A model generated the notes under the pieces. It was not told where the DNA came from. It saw nothing but the letters and a program-made list of their open reading frames with translations, and ran no database searches. A DNA stretch of 64,000 bases. Origin: an uncultured bacterium (GTDB lineage: Bacteria > Bacillota > Clostridia > Oscillospirales > Acutalibacteraceae). Below are positions 1-9,017 of this stretch, piece after piece (positions within the stretch are counted from its first letter, which is position 1; the number at the start of each line of letters is the position of its first letter). The stretch lies in assembly GCA_905215055.1 (NCBI GenBank), contig CAJMOH010000001.1:1-64000 (forward strand), written 5' to 3'. The translations under genes were made by a program, and so were the position numbers.

Positions 1-19
1 AAGAACAAAAGCATCACTT

Positions 20-400
20 TCAATGAACCTTTTTATCCTGCCTTTCCATGGACTGCTTCAGTTTTTCAAATGACTCTGCACTGATTCCATGTTCCATTCT
101 GCAGGCGTCTGTCTCCGCAGTTTTGGGGTCCACGCCTAAATCAATAAGCTGCTGCTTAAAAAAGCGGTGGCGCTCATATATCATCGTTGCGGTTTGCTCT
201 CCTGTTCCTGTTAAAGAAATCGTGCCATTCTCATCCTTCATCAAATATCCGCCCTTGGCAAGTTCCTTAATTGCTCGGCTGACTGATGGCTTTGTTACCT
301 GTAGCTGCTCAGAGATGTCTACGCACCGTACCGCTCCACGTTTTTGCTGGATTACCAAAATTGCTTCCAAATAATCCTCCATAGACGATGTTAGAGTCAA
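20..400 (-). CDS. DtxR/MntR-family metal-dependent repressor
   Basis: A 126-residue metalloregulator with an N-terminal winged helix and a helical metal-binding/dimerisation part. It lacks the C-terminal SH3-like domain of long DtxR/IdeR proteins, so its size is MntR-like. The classical ligand pattern is visible: D9 and E12 in SMEDYLE, the His of ERHRFF, and Cys/Glu/His in ACRMEH. The start is a TTG at 400, 8 nt after AGGAGG; this gives the usual MT..SMEDYLE N-terminus, whereas a nearby ATG is out of frame. It is the last gene of the ECF/ABC uptake operon, 19 nt after the half-transporter. I infer that it senses Fe2+ or Mn2+ and represses its own operon through the TTAG-N6-CTAA box at 6781. 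Which metal it senses cannot be told. Confidence 0.88.
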   Translation of the reverse strand: MTLTSSMEDYLEAILVIQQKRGAVRCVDISEQLQVTKPSVSRAIKELAKGGYLMKDENGTISLTGTGEQTATMIYERHRFFKQQLIDLGVDPKTAETDACRMEHGISAESFEKLKQSMERQDKKVH

Positions 401-418
401 ATAACATTCCTCCTGAAA

Positions 419-2155
419 CTACTGAACCAGCTTCCAGCCAATGGCTTCTTGTCTGGCAGATACAAAATCGGCATAAAGTCCTTTTTGCTGAATCAGTTCT
501 GCATGAGTGCCTCGCTGGACAATGTGAGCATGATTCAGCACAAGAATTTGGTCGGCGTTCCGAACGGTTTTCAACCGATGGGCAATCATGATGATGGTCT
601 TGTCGTGGGTCAATGCTTCAATTGCCTGCTGCAGCTGATCTTCGTTCTCCGGGTCAACACTGCTCGTGGCCTCGTCCAAAATAATGATGGGCGCATTTTT
701 CAGCATGGCACGGGCAATGGAAATGCGTTGCTTTTCACCGCCTGATAAGGTGCCGCCTCCCTCACCGATCACAGTGCTATACCCATCCGGTAGAGCAGAA
801 ATAAAGTCATGGCAGCAAGCCTTTTTAGCTGCCTCCACTACTTGCTCATGAGTGGCGTCCGGACAGCCAAACTTGATATTGTTTTCAATCGTATCCGCAA
901 AGAGGTATACGCTCTGGAACACCATCGAGATATTCTTCATCAGGCTGTCCAGCGTGAAGTCACGCACATCTGTACCGCCAATGGTGATTTTCCCAGCGTT
1001 CACATCCCAAAATCGAGCAATCAGATTACACATGGTCGTTTTGCCGGAACCGGATGGCCCAACAATCGCTGTAGTCGTTTTTTCAGGAATAGATAGGCTC
1101 ACATGGTCTAAAATCTTACGGGTAGAGTAGGAGAAATCCACATCTTCAAATACAATGTCCGTAGTCTTTGGCGTGATTTCCGCACCGTTCTCATCCATAA
1201 CCGGCGTATCATCCACAGAATTTGCGGTATCAATGGACGAAGCAAGCATTTGCAACATGGTAATCTGGCTGCCCGCGCTTTCCAGGCTGTTGAACACCAT
1301 AAAGGATAACACAACAAAAAGAACACCATAGACAAAGGAAAATGCTCCCGCAGTATAAAGGTATAGTGTCAATATTAACAGAAGGACACTGAACACTCGC
1401 ACGACCAACTGCTGTAAAGCAATATATGGGGCCACTGCATAAACCAACTTCAAATTGCCTTTGTTGCTATCCTGGATCGCAGCAGCAATAGATTGGGAAC
1501 TATCCTTTTCAAAACCAAATGACTTTACCACACCCATGCCTTGGATGTATTCCAAAACAGCTTCTACCAATCCCCGCTGTGCGCTCTGCCTTCTTTCCGC
1601 TGTGGAAGTTGATTTTCGAGTGGCAGCTTCTGTCACCAGCAGATAGCATACAACACCCACAAGAGCGACAAGTCCAAGTTGCCAATTATAAAATAGCAGG
1701 AACAGAATAAGAACAACGGAGTTGAAAAATCCGCCGATCATGTTGACCAATGCTACGGGTGCTGAACTTTCCACATCCCCTAAAGTGGTGGTCACAATTC
1801 CGGTTATGGTGCCGATGTTATTCTTATTAAAATATCCCATCGGAATATAGCGCAGCCGGTCACCAATCGAAATGCGCTTATCCGCAACCATGCCATACCC
1901 TACTACTGTCTGCTCATTCATAGAGAAAAACGAAGCGAAAATCCGTCCGGCAATTGACAATATCATCATGCCAAGGGATAGCCATACGGAAGTAATGCTA
2001 TGATTGGCAGAAGCTAAGGCATCCACGATGAAGTAGAGTGCGCCAAATTGAAGGGATGCAAAGATACCGTTAAGCAGGGAAAAGAAAAGAGATTTTTTCA
2101 AGAGCCCTTTCCGACTACCTGCAAATGTAAATATTTTCTTTAATGTGCCAAGCAT
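419..2155 (-). CDS. ABC half-transporter (fused membrane and ATPase domains), YbtP/Q type
   Basis: 578 residues: six predicted membrane segments in the first 300 residues, then a complete ABC ATPase with Walker A GPSGSGKTT, signature LSGGEKQRIS, Walker B IIILDEATSSVD and the H-loop AHR. The gene starts 12 nt after the stop of the fused EcfA-exporter gene and has its own GGAGGTG ribosome site. The second half of that upstream protein has almost the same length and layout, so the two very likely form a heterodimer. Half-transporter pairs next to ECF modules and an iron repressor occur in siderophore uptake loci (yersiniabactin YbtPQ, streptococcal equibactin). The transport direction and substrate are inferred from this setting, not seen. 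Confidence 0.85.
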   Translation of the reverse strand: MLGTLKKIFTFAGSRKGLLKKSLFFSLLNGIFASLQFGALYFIVDALASANHSITSVWLSLGMMILSIAGRIFASFFSMNEQTVVGYGMVADKRISIGDRLRYIPMGYFNKNNIGTITGIVTTTLGDVESSAPVALVNMIGGFFNSVVLILFLLFYNWQLGLVALVGVVCYLLVTEAATRKSTSTAERRQSAQRGLVEAVLEYIQGMGVVKSFGFEKDSSQSIAAAIQDSNKGNLKLVYAVAPYIALQQLVVRVFSVLLLILTLYLYTAGAFSFVYGVLFVVLSFMVFNSLESAGSQITMLQMLASSIDTANSVDDTPVMDENGAEITPKTTDIVFEDVDFSYSTRKILDHVSLSIPEKTTTAIVGPSGSGKTTMCNLIARFWDVNAGKITIGGTDVRDFTLDSLMKNISMVFQSVYLFADTIENNIKFGCPDATHEQVVEAAKKACCHDFISALPDGYSTVIGEGGGTLSGGEKQRISIARAMLKNAPIIILDEATSSVDPENEDQLQQAIEALTHDKTIIMIAHRLKTVRNADQILVLNHAHIVQRGTHAELIQQKGLYADFVSARQEAIGWKLVQ

Positions 2156-2167
2156 GAAAACACCTCC

Positions 2168-5100
2168 TTAGGCTTCGTCTCTGGCGCCAATGTGTGCCTG
2201 CCACATATCCTTGTAAAGTGGGCAATGAGCCAGCAATTGCTCATGGGTGCCTTGTGCCTCAATATTTCCGGCATTGACTACCACAATATTGTCTGCTCCT
2301 GTGATTGTAGAAAGCCGGTGGGCAATTACAACCAGTGTCTTTCCGGCAGTTAATGCAGAAATTGCTTTCTGGACGATTGCTTCATTCTCTGGATCAATGA
2401 AAGCTGTGGCCTCGTCTAAAATCACGATGGGAGCGTCTTTCAGCATAGCGCGGGCAATAGCGATACGCTGGCGTTCACCACCAGAAAGCTGGGAACCGCT
2501 GCTGCCGACAATCGTTTCATAACCTTTATCCAAACCATGAATGAAGCTGTCGCAGCCACTTCGGATTGCCGCCTGTTCCACTTCCTCATCGGAAGCATCG
2601 GGCTTTCCCATGCGGATATTTTCACGGATACTGCGATTAAACAGGTAGTTATCCTGGGACACATAGGAAATCTGTGCGGCAAGCTGTGATAAAGGAATCT
2701 CTGTCAGTTCATGCCCTCCCAAAGTAATGCTGCCGCTTGTGACATCCCAATATCCCGCAATCAGTTTTGCAACTGTGGACTTGCCGGAACCGGAAGGCCC
2801 CACAAGGGCGGTCATGGTTCCGGGATGAATAGAAAGATTTATACCATGCAAGACTTCCTGCTGTTTATCATAAGAAAAAGCTACATTCTTTAGTTCAATT
2901 TCCAAATCGTCAAGCGCAACCGGCTTATTGGCGTGGTGCAGCTCTTCGGCATTTAAGATACTGTCGATTTCCTCTGTATTTTTTCCCAGCATAGCCAAAG
3001 AGCCTGTGAAAGAAAAAGCCTCCATGATTGGCCCCACAAGGCCAAGAGAAAAGATAATCGCCGCCATAAAGGTCATAGTTTCCAAACTACCGGAAAGCCA
3101 TAGAGCCATACCACCCGGAAGGACACTGAGAAGCACAGATGGAATTACCGCATTATAGGAACACATGGTTTTCTGGCTGTTAGCCATCCATCTTATGTAG
3201 TAATCTGCGTTGCCCCGGACAGCATCCGCATATTTCTCATAGGAACCTGCCGACTGGCTGAATGCTTTGACTACCTCAATACCGCCGATATACTCCACAA
3301 CAGCATCTGCCATTTTCTTGCTGGCAGCCATTGCGCCTGCGCCTTCTGTGGCATAGTTCCGCATACCGATGGACATGATAACCAGCCCAATAAACAAGGT
3401 TGCCAGGGAAAGGAGCGCCATCCGCCAATCCAAAACGAACAGGTACACAATGATAAACAGAGGCACCAGCATATTTGAGGTCATTTCCGGCAGGAGATGG
3501 GCAAACGGAACTTCCATGCCCTCGATTCGGTCAACAATGATGCTTTTATAGTGGCCGGACGGGGTGTCCAAAATCGTACCCATCGGAACCTTTGCGAGTT
3601 TTTCCACAACACGCTCCCGCAAATCCCGCAGCGTACTATACGCCGCATTATGGGAAATTACCGTTGATAGGTTTGAAAAAAGTACCTTCCCGCAATATCC
3701 GGCCAAAGCCGCAAGACATACAGGCAGGTATGCAGAGAAGTCAGTTTCTCCCGCAAACATTTTCGCAATAAGATTGACAACGCAGAAATAGGGTATCATT
3801 TGGCAAGCCACGCCGAGGATTGCCAGAATGATACTAACAATGAACTTGCCATGATGAGCCTTCCCCCAGCTCCAAAGAGTGCCAAGGGAAGATTGTTTCT
3901 TTTGCTTTTCCATGGATTGATGCACCTCCTTACTTTCCCCAAGGAAAAATCGCAGCAGACGGTCACGATCTGCTTTTGTATCCAACGCATAGTTTTCTGC
4001 AGTACGCCCATTTTCAATATGGAGCACCTGATCGCAGCAGCGCAGGATGAACTCCGGATCATGGGTAACAATCACAATCGTCTTGCCAGAAACAGCCAAC
4101 CGATTGATAGCCTCTGCTACCTGCCTCATATGGTTCAGGTCAAGCCCGCTGGTCGGCTCGTCGAAAAGAATGATGGGGCGCTCCGAAGCAATCGCAGACG
4201 CAATCGCTACACGTTGTTTCTGCCCTCCTGAAAGGCCCATGGGATGGCTTTCTTTGAATTGGAGCAAATCCATTTCATCCAGAATAGAGTCAATTCGCTT
4301 TTCATCATCCGAAAACGCATCGTTCTTTGGCATGCTGATGAGGATTTCTTCTTTGACGCTTTCTGTAAAAAGCTGATGATTTACGTCCTGCATGACCATA
4401 TAGCACAGCTTCAGGCGCTGCTTGCGCCCGTATTGTTTTGCTTCCTGCTGCAAGCTGCCGCTGCACCGCTTTTCCAAACCGCATAAGCACCGGGAAAAAG
4501 TGGTTTTTCCAGCTCCGTTGTGGCCAATCACCGCCGTAACACGCCCAGGGGACAGTTCAGTGTTATCCAAGCAAAGCGTTTCCTCCTTGCTGTCTCGATA
4601 GGAAAAATGAAAATCTTTCATTCTCCAAGACGGGCCGGCAGCTGTTCTTTTTTCGTGTGTAACTTGCCGCAGGCTGGAAAGCGTCAAAGGGCGAAGCCCC
4701 ATTGCCTCTCGCTGCGATTCTGCAAGCTCAGAAAACTCCCTACCCGAGTAATCGCCAGCAATCTCTCCATCTTTTAAGTAGAGAACACGGTCTGCTAAAT
4801 CGTAGAGATAGTAGAGGCGGTGCTCCGCAATAATAACCGTCTTTCCTTCTGCTTTCAAAACTTTCAATAACTTTCGCAGATCTTCAATGGCATAGGCGTC
4901 CAGATTAGACGATGGCTCGTCGAATACGAAAACTTCCGGCTGGATAGCCGCAGCAGAGCCGCAGGCAATTTTCTGCTTTTCTCCGCCGGACAAGGAGAAG
5001 ATGCTTCTGTCCAGTAGTCCATTGAGATTGAGCTGCTCGGCCACTTGCTGCACCCGGTTTCGTATATCCTGCTCAGGCAGACCATGATTTTCCGGGCCAA

Positions 5101-5440
5101 AGGCAATCTCAGACGTGGTATCCACATTGAAGAACTGGCTGCGAGGATTCTGAAATACAGAGCCGACTTTTTCCGATATTTCAAACAGGGAGAGGTCTTT
5201 GCACTCCTTGCCATCCAATAGTACCTGCCCCGTCAGTTCCCCCTCGTAGTAATGGGGGATAAGCCCATTGAACAGCCTTGTCAAAGTTGTTTTTCCACAG
5301 CCGGAAGCGCCGCAGAGTAAAACGAAGGAGCCGTCCTCGATAGAACAGGAAATATTCTTCAAAGTACCGTCATTTTGCGAAGCCTCCGTGTCTTCACTAT
5401 TGGAACGGTAAGAAAAACAGACATTTTTGCATTCAATCAT
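2168..5440 (-). CDS. Fused ECF double ATPase and ABC half-transporter
   Basis: One open frame of 1090 codons with three ATPase domains. Residues 1-270 and about 272-500 are EcfA-type ABC domains (Walker A GASGCGKT at 44-51 with LSGGEKQK; GHNGAGKT with LSGGQKQR). Residues 510-1090 form a complete exporter-type half-transporter (membrane domain, then GPSGSGKS, LSGGERQR, IVILDEATAFID). The first part should energise EcfT and the S component encoded upstream; the second should pair with the half-transporter encoded downstream. ECF ATPases and type-IV ABC half-transporters are normally separate genes. Met510 is preceded by a good internal ribosome site, so this may be a recent stop-codon loss or a gene giving two products. 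It starts 4 nt after ecfT. Confidence 0.85.
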   Translation of the reverse strand: MIECKNVCFSYRSNSEDTEASQNDGTLKNISCSIEDGSFVLLCGASGCGKTTLTRLFNGLIPHYYEGELTGQVLLDGKECKDLSLFEISEKVGSVFQNPRSQFFNVDTTSEIAFGPENHGLPEQDIRNRVQQVAEQLNLNGLLDRSIFSLSGGEKQKIACGSAAAIQPEVFVFDEPSSNLDAYAIEDLRKLLKVLKAEGKTVIIAEHRLYYLYDLADRVLYLKDGEIAGDYSGREFSELAESQREAMGLRPLTLSSLRQVTHEKRTAAGPSWRMKDFHFSYRDSKEETLCLDNTELSPGRVTAVIGHNGAGKTTFSRCLCGLEKRCSGSLQQEAKQYGRKQRLKLCYMVMQDVNHQLFTESVKEEILISMPKNDAFSDDEKRIDSILDEMDLLQFKESHPMGLSGGQKQRVAIASAIASERPIILFDEPTSGLDLNHMRQVAEAINRLAVSGKTIVIVTHDPEFILRCCDQVLHIENGRTAENYALDTKADRDRLLRFFLGESKEVHQSMEKQKKQSSLGTLWSWGKAHHGKFIVSIILAILGVACQMIPYFCVVNLIAKMFAGETDFSAYLPVCLAALAGYCGKVLFSNLSTVISHNAAYSTLRDLRERVVEKLAKVPMGTILDTPSGHYKSIIVDRIEGMEVPFAHLLPEMTSNMLVPLFIIVYLFVLDWRMALLSLATLFIGLVIMSIGMRNYATEGAGAMAASKKMADAVVEYIGGIEVVKAFSQSAGSYEKYADAVRGNADYYIRWMANSQKTMCSYNAVIPSVLLSVLPGGMALWLSGSLETMTFMAAIIFSLGLVGPIMEAFSFTGSLAMLGKNTEEIDSILNAEELHHANKPVALDDLEIELKNVAFSYDKQQEVLHGINLSIHPGTMTALVGPSGSGKSTVAKLIAGYWDVTSGSITLGGHELTEIPLSQLAAQISYVSQDNYLFNRSIRENIRMGKPDASDEEVEQAAIRSGCDSFIHGLDKGYETIVGSSGSQLSGGERQRIAIARAMLKDAPIVILDEATAFIDPENEAIVQKAISALTAGKTLVVIAHRLSTITGADNIVVVNAGNIEAQGTHEQLLAHCPLYKDMWQAHIGARDEA
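3913..3932 (-). promoter_or_regulatory. Internal ribosome site and start codon inside the fused gene
   Basis: On the minus strand AAGGAGGTG lies 10-11 nt before an in-frame ATG (codon 510 of the fused gene). Translation from here would give a 581-residue half-transporter, matching the 578 residues of its partner. This is the relic or working start of a formerly separate gene. Confidence 0.7.
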
Positions 5441-5444
5441 CAGC

Positions 5445-6170
5445 TCACCCCCTTATCCATAGACCAATCTGTACTGCCAATCCCACAACGCAGAGCAAAA
5501 GCATAAAAACATCCTGCACATGGATTCCAATGTCGCAGATATTTGTTCGCTTTACCGGGCCGCCTAATCCACGGGTCAGCGATGCAGCGGATAGTTCCTC
5601 GCCAATCTTGACACTGCACATCAGCATGGGGACAAGCCGGTACTCCAAAATAGAACCGGCTTTCCCTCCGCACAGACGGATCCCGCGCATTTTCATTGCG
5701 TCTCCAATAGCGTGCCATTCCTCCATTACAGTGGGGAAAAAGCGGAACATCACAGCCATAGGAATTGTAATCTGATTTGGCATATGCAGGCGCTCCATTC
5801 CCGCAATAAACTCACTGACCGTGGTGGTGGTAACAACATAGTAGGCCATTGCGATACTTGGCCCAAAATAAAGCAATAGGCCTACGATGATCATCACGAG
5901 ATACCTTGCAATGCCGGGAATGCTTGCCAGCCAGAACTCCTGCAGGCAAATAGATGAGCCATACACAACAAAGTAGATGGCGGCGCCTTTCCACATCTTT
6001 GATAACAGCAATATGATGAGAGGGACAATGGCCGGTATGTAAAACATCTCCGTTTGAAAGGAACCGCCTAAAACAAGCAGCACCATTGTAACCAAAACCG
6101 CCAGCTTTGTCCGGGGATCAAAAGGAAGTCCTGCGTTCTGCTTTTGGCTTGCAAGGAGTTCAGAACCCAT
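5445..6170 (-). CDS. ECF transporter membrane subunit EcfT
   Basis: 241 residues with about five hydrophobic segments and the two EcfT coupling motifs with Ala/Met-Arg-Gly cores (KMRGI and LTRGLGG) in the cytoplasmic C-terminal half, which bind the EcfA ATPases. The ATG overlaps the stop of the S-component gene (TAATG), and the EcfA fusion gene begins 4 nt after its stop, so the three are translationally coupled. It is probably a dedicated ECF module rather than the shared housekeeping one, because S, T and A genes are adjacent. Confidence 0.88.
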   Translation of the reverse strand: MGSELLASQKQNAGLPFDPRTKLAVLVTMVLLVLGGSFQTEMFYIPAIVPLIILLLSKMWKGAAIYFVVYGSSICLQEFWLASIPGIARYLVMIIVGLLLYFGPSIAMAYYVVTTTTVSEFIAGMERLHMPNQITIPMAVMFRFFPTVMEEWHAIGDAMKMRGIRLCGGKAGSILEYRLVPMLMCSVKIGEELSAASLTRGLGGPVKRTNICDIGIHVQDVFMLLLCVVGLAVQIGLWIRG

Positions 6171-6751
6171 TACGCAATCCCCGCCCGTTCAAAATGCTTT
6201 TTGAAGATTTTGCGCCCAATCAACCCGCCAATGATACCGGCCACAAATGCAGCCACAATCATCACGGGCAAAATCCAATCTGGCATATATCCCATTAGAG
6301 TATCTGCATATTCCTGCCCGAAAGTAGGAATCAACTTTTCATAATAGCTGTCACGTGTCATAATGATGGGGATAAACGCTCCAAATACCCAGATGGAAAA
6401 AACTCCGTGTGCCAGGATTTCCATCTTTGCACTCTTATACCCGGAACGCTTCAGCATAAAATCTGCAATCAACCCGAAAACCAACCCGGTGAGAATACAC
6501 CAATAGCCCATTCCGGTCAGCAGCATTAAAATGCCCTCCAGTAAACCGGAAATCGTCAGCATTCCAAACTTTTTAATCTTGGAGAAGTACAGCATCATAG
6601 GAATGCCCCCAATCAGTGGCACCAGCACATCCAGCAAGGGGATAAAGATGGGGATAACTCCCAGCATGGACACGGCAAAAACTACCACGAAGTAGATGGC
6701 GGCAAAGATGCCGATATTGATTAAGTCTTTGCCCTGCAATTTGTTGCTCAT
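6170..6751 (-). CDS. ECF transporter S component, Trep_Strep (MptD-like) family
   Basis: A very hydrophobic protein of 193 residues with about six membrane helices and the charged C-terminal tail (GRKIFKKHFER) typical of the Trep_Strep S-component family. The chosen ATG at 6751 has AGGAGG 9 nt upstream; an ATG 21 nt further up has no ribosome site. It is the first gene of the operon, under the promoter and TTAG-N6-CTAA box at 6781-6809. S components bind the substrate. The regulatory site and the YbtPQ-like pair suggest an iron or iron-chelate substrate, but the family itself does not prove this. Confidence 0.85.
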   Translation of the reverse strand: MSNKLQGKDLINIGIFAAIYFVVVFAVSMLGVIPIFIPLLDVLVPLIGGIPMMLYFSKIKKFGMLTISGLLEGILMLLTGMGYWCILTGLVFGLIADFMLKRSGYKSAKMEILAHGVFSIWVFGAFIPIIMTRDSYYEKLIPTFGQEYADTLMGYMPDWILPVMIVAAFVAGIIGGLIGRKIFKKHFERAGIA

Positions 6752-6780
6752 TGTTTGAATCCTCCTATACATTTTATGAG

Positions 6781-6809
6781 TTAGGCTTAGCTAACCACAA
6801 CACAGTATA
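6781..6809 (-). promoter_or_regulatory. Promoter of the uptake operon with a DtxR-type operator
   Basis: On the minus strand an extended -10 (TGCTATACT, hexamer 6809-6804) lies about 53 nt before the S-component start; the -35 is weak. The palindrome TTAGgcttagCTAA (6781-6794), continuing into CC, covers the expected transcription start. It resembles the DtxR/IdeR consensus of TTAGG and CTAACC half-sites. Its position at +1 fits metal-dependent repression. Confidence 0.7.
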
Positions 6810-6878
6810 GCATAGAAGGCAGTTTTGGTTCTATCCCTGTTTCAGTATTTCAGCCCCAAATAGCAACGAGTTTTTAAC

Positions 6879-6907
6879 TTGACAGGGCAACGAAAAAAAG
6901 AGATAAT
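6879..6907 (+). promoter_or_regulatory. Promoter of the AraC-type regulator gene
   Basis: TTGACA (6879-6884), a 17-nt spacer, then GATAAT (6902-6907). Transcription would start near 6914, about 46 nt before the ATG at 6960. A longer open frame starting at 6879 would have its start codon inside the -35 box and is therefore rejected. Confidence 0.7.
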
Positions 6908-6959
6908 ATTAACAGCAAGCACAGTGTGCATCAAAATCAAGCAAAAAACGGTGGTTGTA

Positions 6960-7949
6960 ATGGGAAAAATCTTAAATCAAATGCTTGATAACTACTTGGC
7001 CAGCTCAAATGTAGAATTACAAAAAGGGCCAGATAGCGTGTCATTTACAATCAATTCAGCAGAGGGAATCAGCCGGACAAGCCTTTACAATATCTTGCCC
7101 TATATGCACTTGATTTTCTTTGACATCCATGCACGTTCTCTGCCGGGTGAGATTGCCGAGAATGCCGAGTTTCATCCGCTACAGTTTAATTACTGCGTTG
7201 GCGGAAGAATTGAACTGCTCTTAGATGATAATTCCTATATCTATCTCAAAGAAAATGATTTTTGTATCAGCAAGCAGACTTCACAGAGCGAGTCCTATTT
7301 CCCTACAAGGTATTATCATGGAATTACCATGTACTTTGACCCGGAGTTTTTCACCGAATCTAACAGGAATGTCGTTGAACTTTTCCATTTGGATTTGTCC
7401 CGTATGCCAGAAATCTATTTTGAAAAGAAAGAAACCTATATCGCAGAAGTGGCCAGCGGAATGAGAAAAACACTGAATCGCTTGTGGCAGCTCTATGAGT
7501 CACCTTCTGCTTTCCACATGAAGCTCTGTGTTTTGGACTTGCTACACCAACTTTTGGACGAAAGAAATGTTTCTCCAGAAAAAGCACTTGCTTTTTACAC
7601 CAGCGTACAGGTGGAGATAGCCAAGAAAGCCGAGCAGATGCTAACTGCCGATTTGAAAAAGCATATTCCAATGAAGGAAATTGCCCAGCAATTCGGAATC
7701 AGCGAAACCAGCCTGAAAAACTATTTCCGTGGAGTGTATGGGAAAAACGTCTCTGATTACCTGCGGGATTTGCGTATGAGCGTGGCCGAAAAGCTGTTGG
7801 TTGAAACTAAACTTCCTATCTCCGAAATTGCTTCACAAGTTGGATACACTAAACAAGGCAAATTTGCAGAGGTTTTCCGGCAGCAGTTTCAAATGAATCC
7901 ATTAGAGTATAGAAGGAAACAAAAACTAAAAGACATACTGTTGGAGTAA
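6960..7949 (+). CDS. AraC-family transcriptional regulator
   Basis: 329 residues with an N-terminal sensing part and a C-terminal double helix-turn-helix (about residues 225-325): MKEIAQQFGISETSLKNYF, then PISEIASQVGYTKQGKFAEVFRQ and the closing PLEYR. It is transcribed divergently from the ECF/half-transporter operon and shares its control region. This matches AraC activators such as YbtA, which switch on siderophore uptake operons in response to the ligand. I infer that it activates the uptake operon. A terminator follows immediately. Confidence 0.87.
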   Translation: MGKILNQMLDNYLASSNVELQKGPDSVSFTINSAEGISRTSLYNILPYMHLIFFDIHARSLPGEIAENAEFHPLQFNYCVGGRIELLLDDNSYIYLKENDFCISKQTSQSESYFPTRYYHGITMYFDPEFFTESNRNVVELFHLDLSRMPEIYFEKKETYIAEVASGMRKTLNRLWQLYESPSAFHMKLCVLDLLHQLLDERNVSPEKALAFYTSVQVEIAKKAEQMLTADLKKHIPMKEIAQQFGISETSLKNYFRGVYGKNVSDYLRDLRMSVAEKLLVETKLPISEIASQVGYTKQGKFAEVFRQQFQMNPLEYRRKQKLKDILLE

Positions 7950-7961
7950 TAAAAACATAAA

Positions 7962-7995
7962 GAAGCCCTCACAATTATCGTGAGGGCTTCTTCTG
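7962..7995. terminator. Bidirectional intrinsic terminator
   Basis: An 11-bp perfect stem (GAAGCCCTCAC / GTGAGGGCTTC, loop of 7 nt) with T-rich flanks on both sides. It lies between the convergent AraC and XRE genes. Confidence 0.85.
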
Positions 7996-8020
7996 TTGCT
8001 AAATAAAAGTAACATAGAAT

Positions 8021-8380
8021 TTATTTCGAAAACTCCTGCATAATGAGGTTTAAGATTTCCTGCTGGTCAGCAGACAAGCCGCCGTTTTTCGGCTTGGTGC
8101 TCTCCTTCAATTCTTTTACCAGCCGATGGATCAGTTCCCGCTGCCCATCGGTCATGCCCTCCAGTATCACCTGGTCTTTCTTATCAAAGCCGACCAGGTA
8201 ATCCAGCGACACGTTATAAATCCGAGCCATGGTCGTAAGGACATCCAGCGTAGGGATCTTGATATTGTTCTCATAGTTGCTGATGACCGATCCGGCCCGG
8301 CCTACTCTCCGCCCAAGTTCCTCCTGAGAAATGCCATACCGTTCCCGCAGCATCCGCAAGTGGTTCCCAAAATCAAACAT
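8021..8380 (-). CDS. XRE-family helix-turn-helix repressor
   Basis: 119 residues. The Cro/C1-type HTH occupies residues 5-62 (MLRERYGISQEELGRRVG, SVISNYENN, PTLDVLTTMARIYNVSLDYLVG), followed by a charged helical C-terminus. The ribosome site GAGGTGAAATGGG precedes the ATG. It is divergent from the SLOG gene. The inverted repeats TTAGCG/CGCTAA in the 80-nt gap are probable operators, so it likely represses itself and the neighbouring genes. Such repressors are typical of integrative elements. Confidence 0.88.
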   Translation of the reverse strand: MFDFGNHLRMLRERYGISQEELGRRVGRAGSVISNYENNIKIPTLDVLTTMARIYNVSLDYLVGFDKKDQVILEGMTDGQRELIHRLVKELKESTKPKNGGLSADQQEILNLIMQEFSK

Positions 8381-8407
8381 CCCATTTCACCTCGCTTTAT
8401 TCTCGAA

Positions 8408-8487
8408 CTTAGCGTACAGATATATTTTACCCGCTTGACCTTCGCATACGGCTAAGTATATAATGAAAGTGTTTAGCGATTCGCTAA
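8408..8487 (+). promoter_or_regulatory. Divergent promoter region with a TTAGCG/CGCTAA operator
   Basis: For the plus strand, TTGACC (8435-8440) and TATAAT (8459-8464) are 18 nt apart. The perfect 15-bp palindrome TTAGCGATTCGCTAA (8473-8487) covers the start of transcription. Two single half-sites, CTTAGCG (8408-8414) and GCTAAG (8451-8456), lie towards the XRE gene. This is a likely operator for the XRE repressor. Confidence 0.65.
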
Positions 8488-8528
8488 GATATCAGGTTTC
8501 GTTTTTTCCGTTTTGCGAGGATGATCAA

Positions 8529-9017
8529 GTGCCAAATCAGGAGTTTGTATGCACGTTTGCCGGCCACAGGCAGGTTTTTGAGTCTAAAATTGAGGAAAAA
8601 ATCAAAAATACCCTGGAAAGCCTTGTGGAGATGGGCAGCCGGTTGGTGTTCCTGAACGGAGGTATGGGCCAGTTTGATGCGCTCTGTGCCAGTGCTGTCC
8701 GCAGTTTGAAGAAAAGGCATCCTGAAAAAGAGATACAGCTATGCTTAGTCATCCCGTATTTATCGGACAAAATAAATGCAGAAAAAAGCTATTTGCAAGC
8801 CGTGTACGATGAAATTCTCATGCCGGAGGGTTTAGAATATGCCCATTACAAAGCAGCGATCTCCAAACGGAACCGCTGGATGGTAGATCAAGCGGATTGC
8901 TTGGTCTCCTATATTATCCGCCAATATGGCGGGGCCTATCAGACATACCGATATGCACAGAGAAAATCCATCCCCATCATCAACGTAGCGAAAGGAGCGC
9001 CACAATGCCTAAAATGA
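8529..9017 (+). CDS. SLOG-family (DUF1273/YpsA-like) protein
   Basis: About 162 residues with a Rossmann-like SLOG fold: CTFAGHR near the N-terminus, FLNGGMGQFD (glycine-rich nucleotide-binding turn), CLVIPY, and SKRNRWMVDQADCLV towards the C-terminus. SLOG proteins bind nucleotides or nucleotide-derived signals; their role in mobile elements is unsettled. The frame is open from an ATG at 8463, but that ATG overlaps the -10 hexamer TATAAT, so I prefer the GTG at 8529, preceded by GAGG at 9-10 nt. Its 3' end overlaps the next gene by 13 nt, so the two are coupled. Confidence 0.78.
   Translation: MPNQEFVCTFAGHRQVFESKIEEKIKNTLESLVEMGSRLVFLNGGMGQFDALCASAVRSLKKRHPEKEIQLCLVIPYLSDKINAEKSYLQAVYDEILMPEGLEYAHYKAAISKRNRWMVDQADCLVSYIIRQYGGAYQTYRYAQRKSIPIINVAKGAPQCLK

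Noticed and set aside
6879..6959. An upstream TTG start for the AraC regulator
   Set aside because: The TTG is part of the TTGACA -35 hexamer, so the added 27 codons cannot be in the mRNA.
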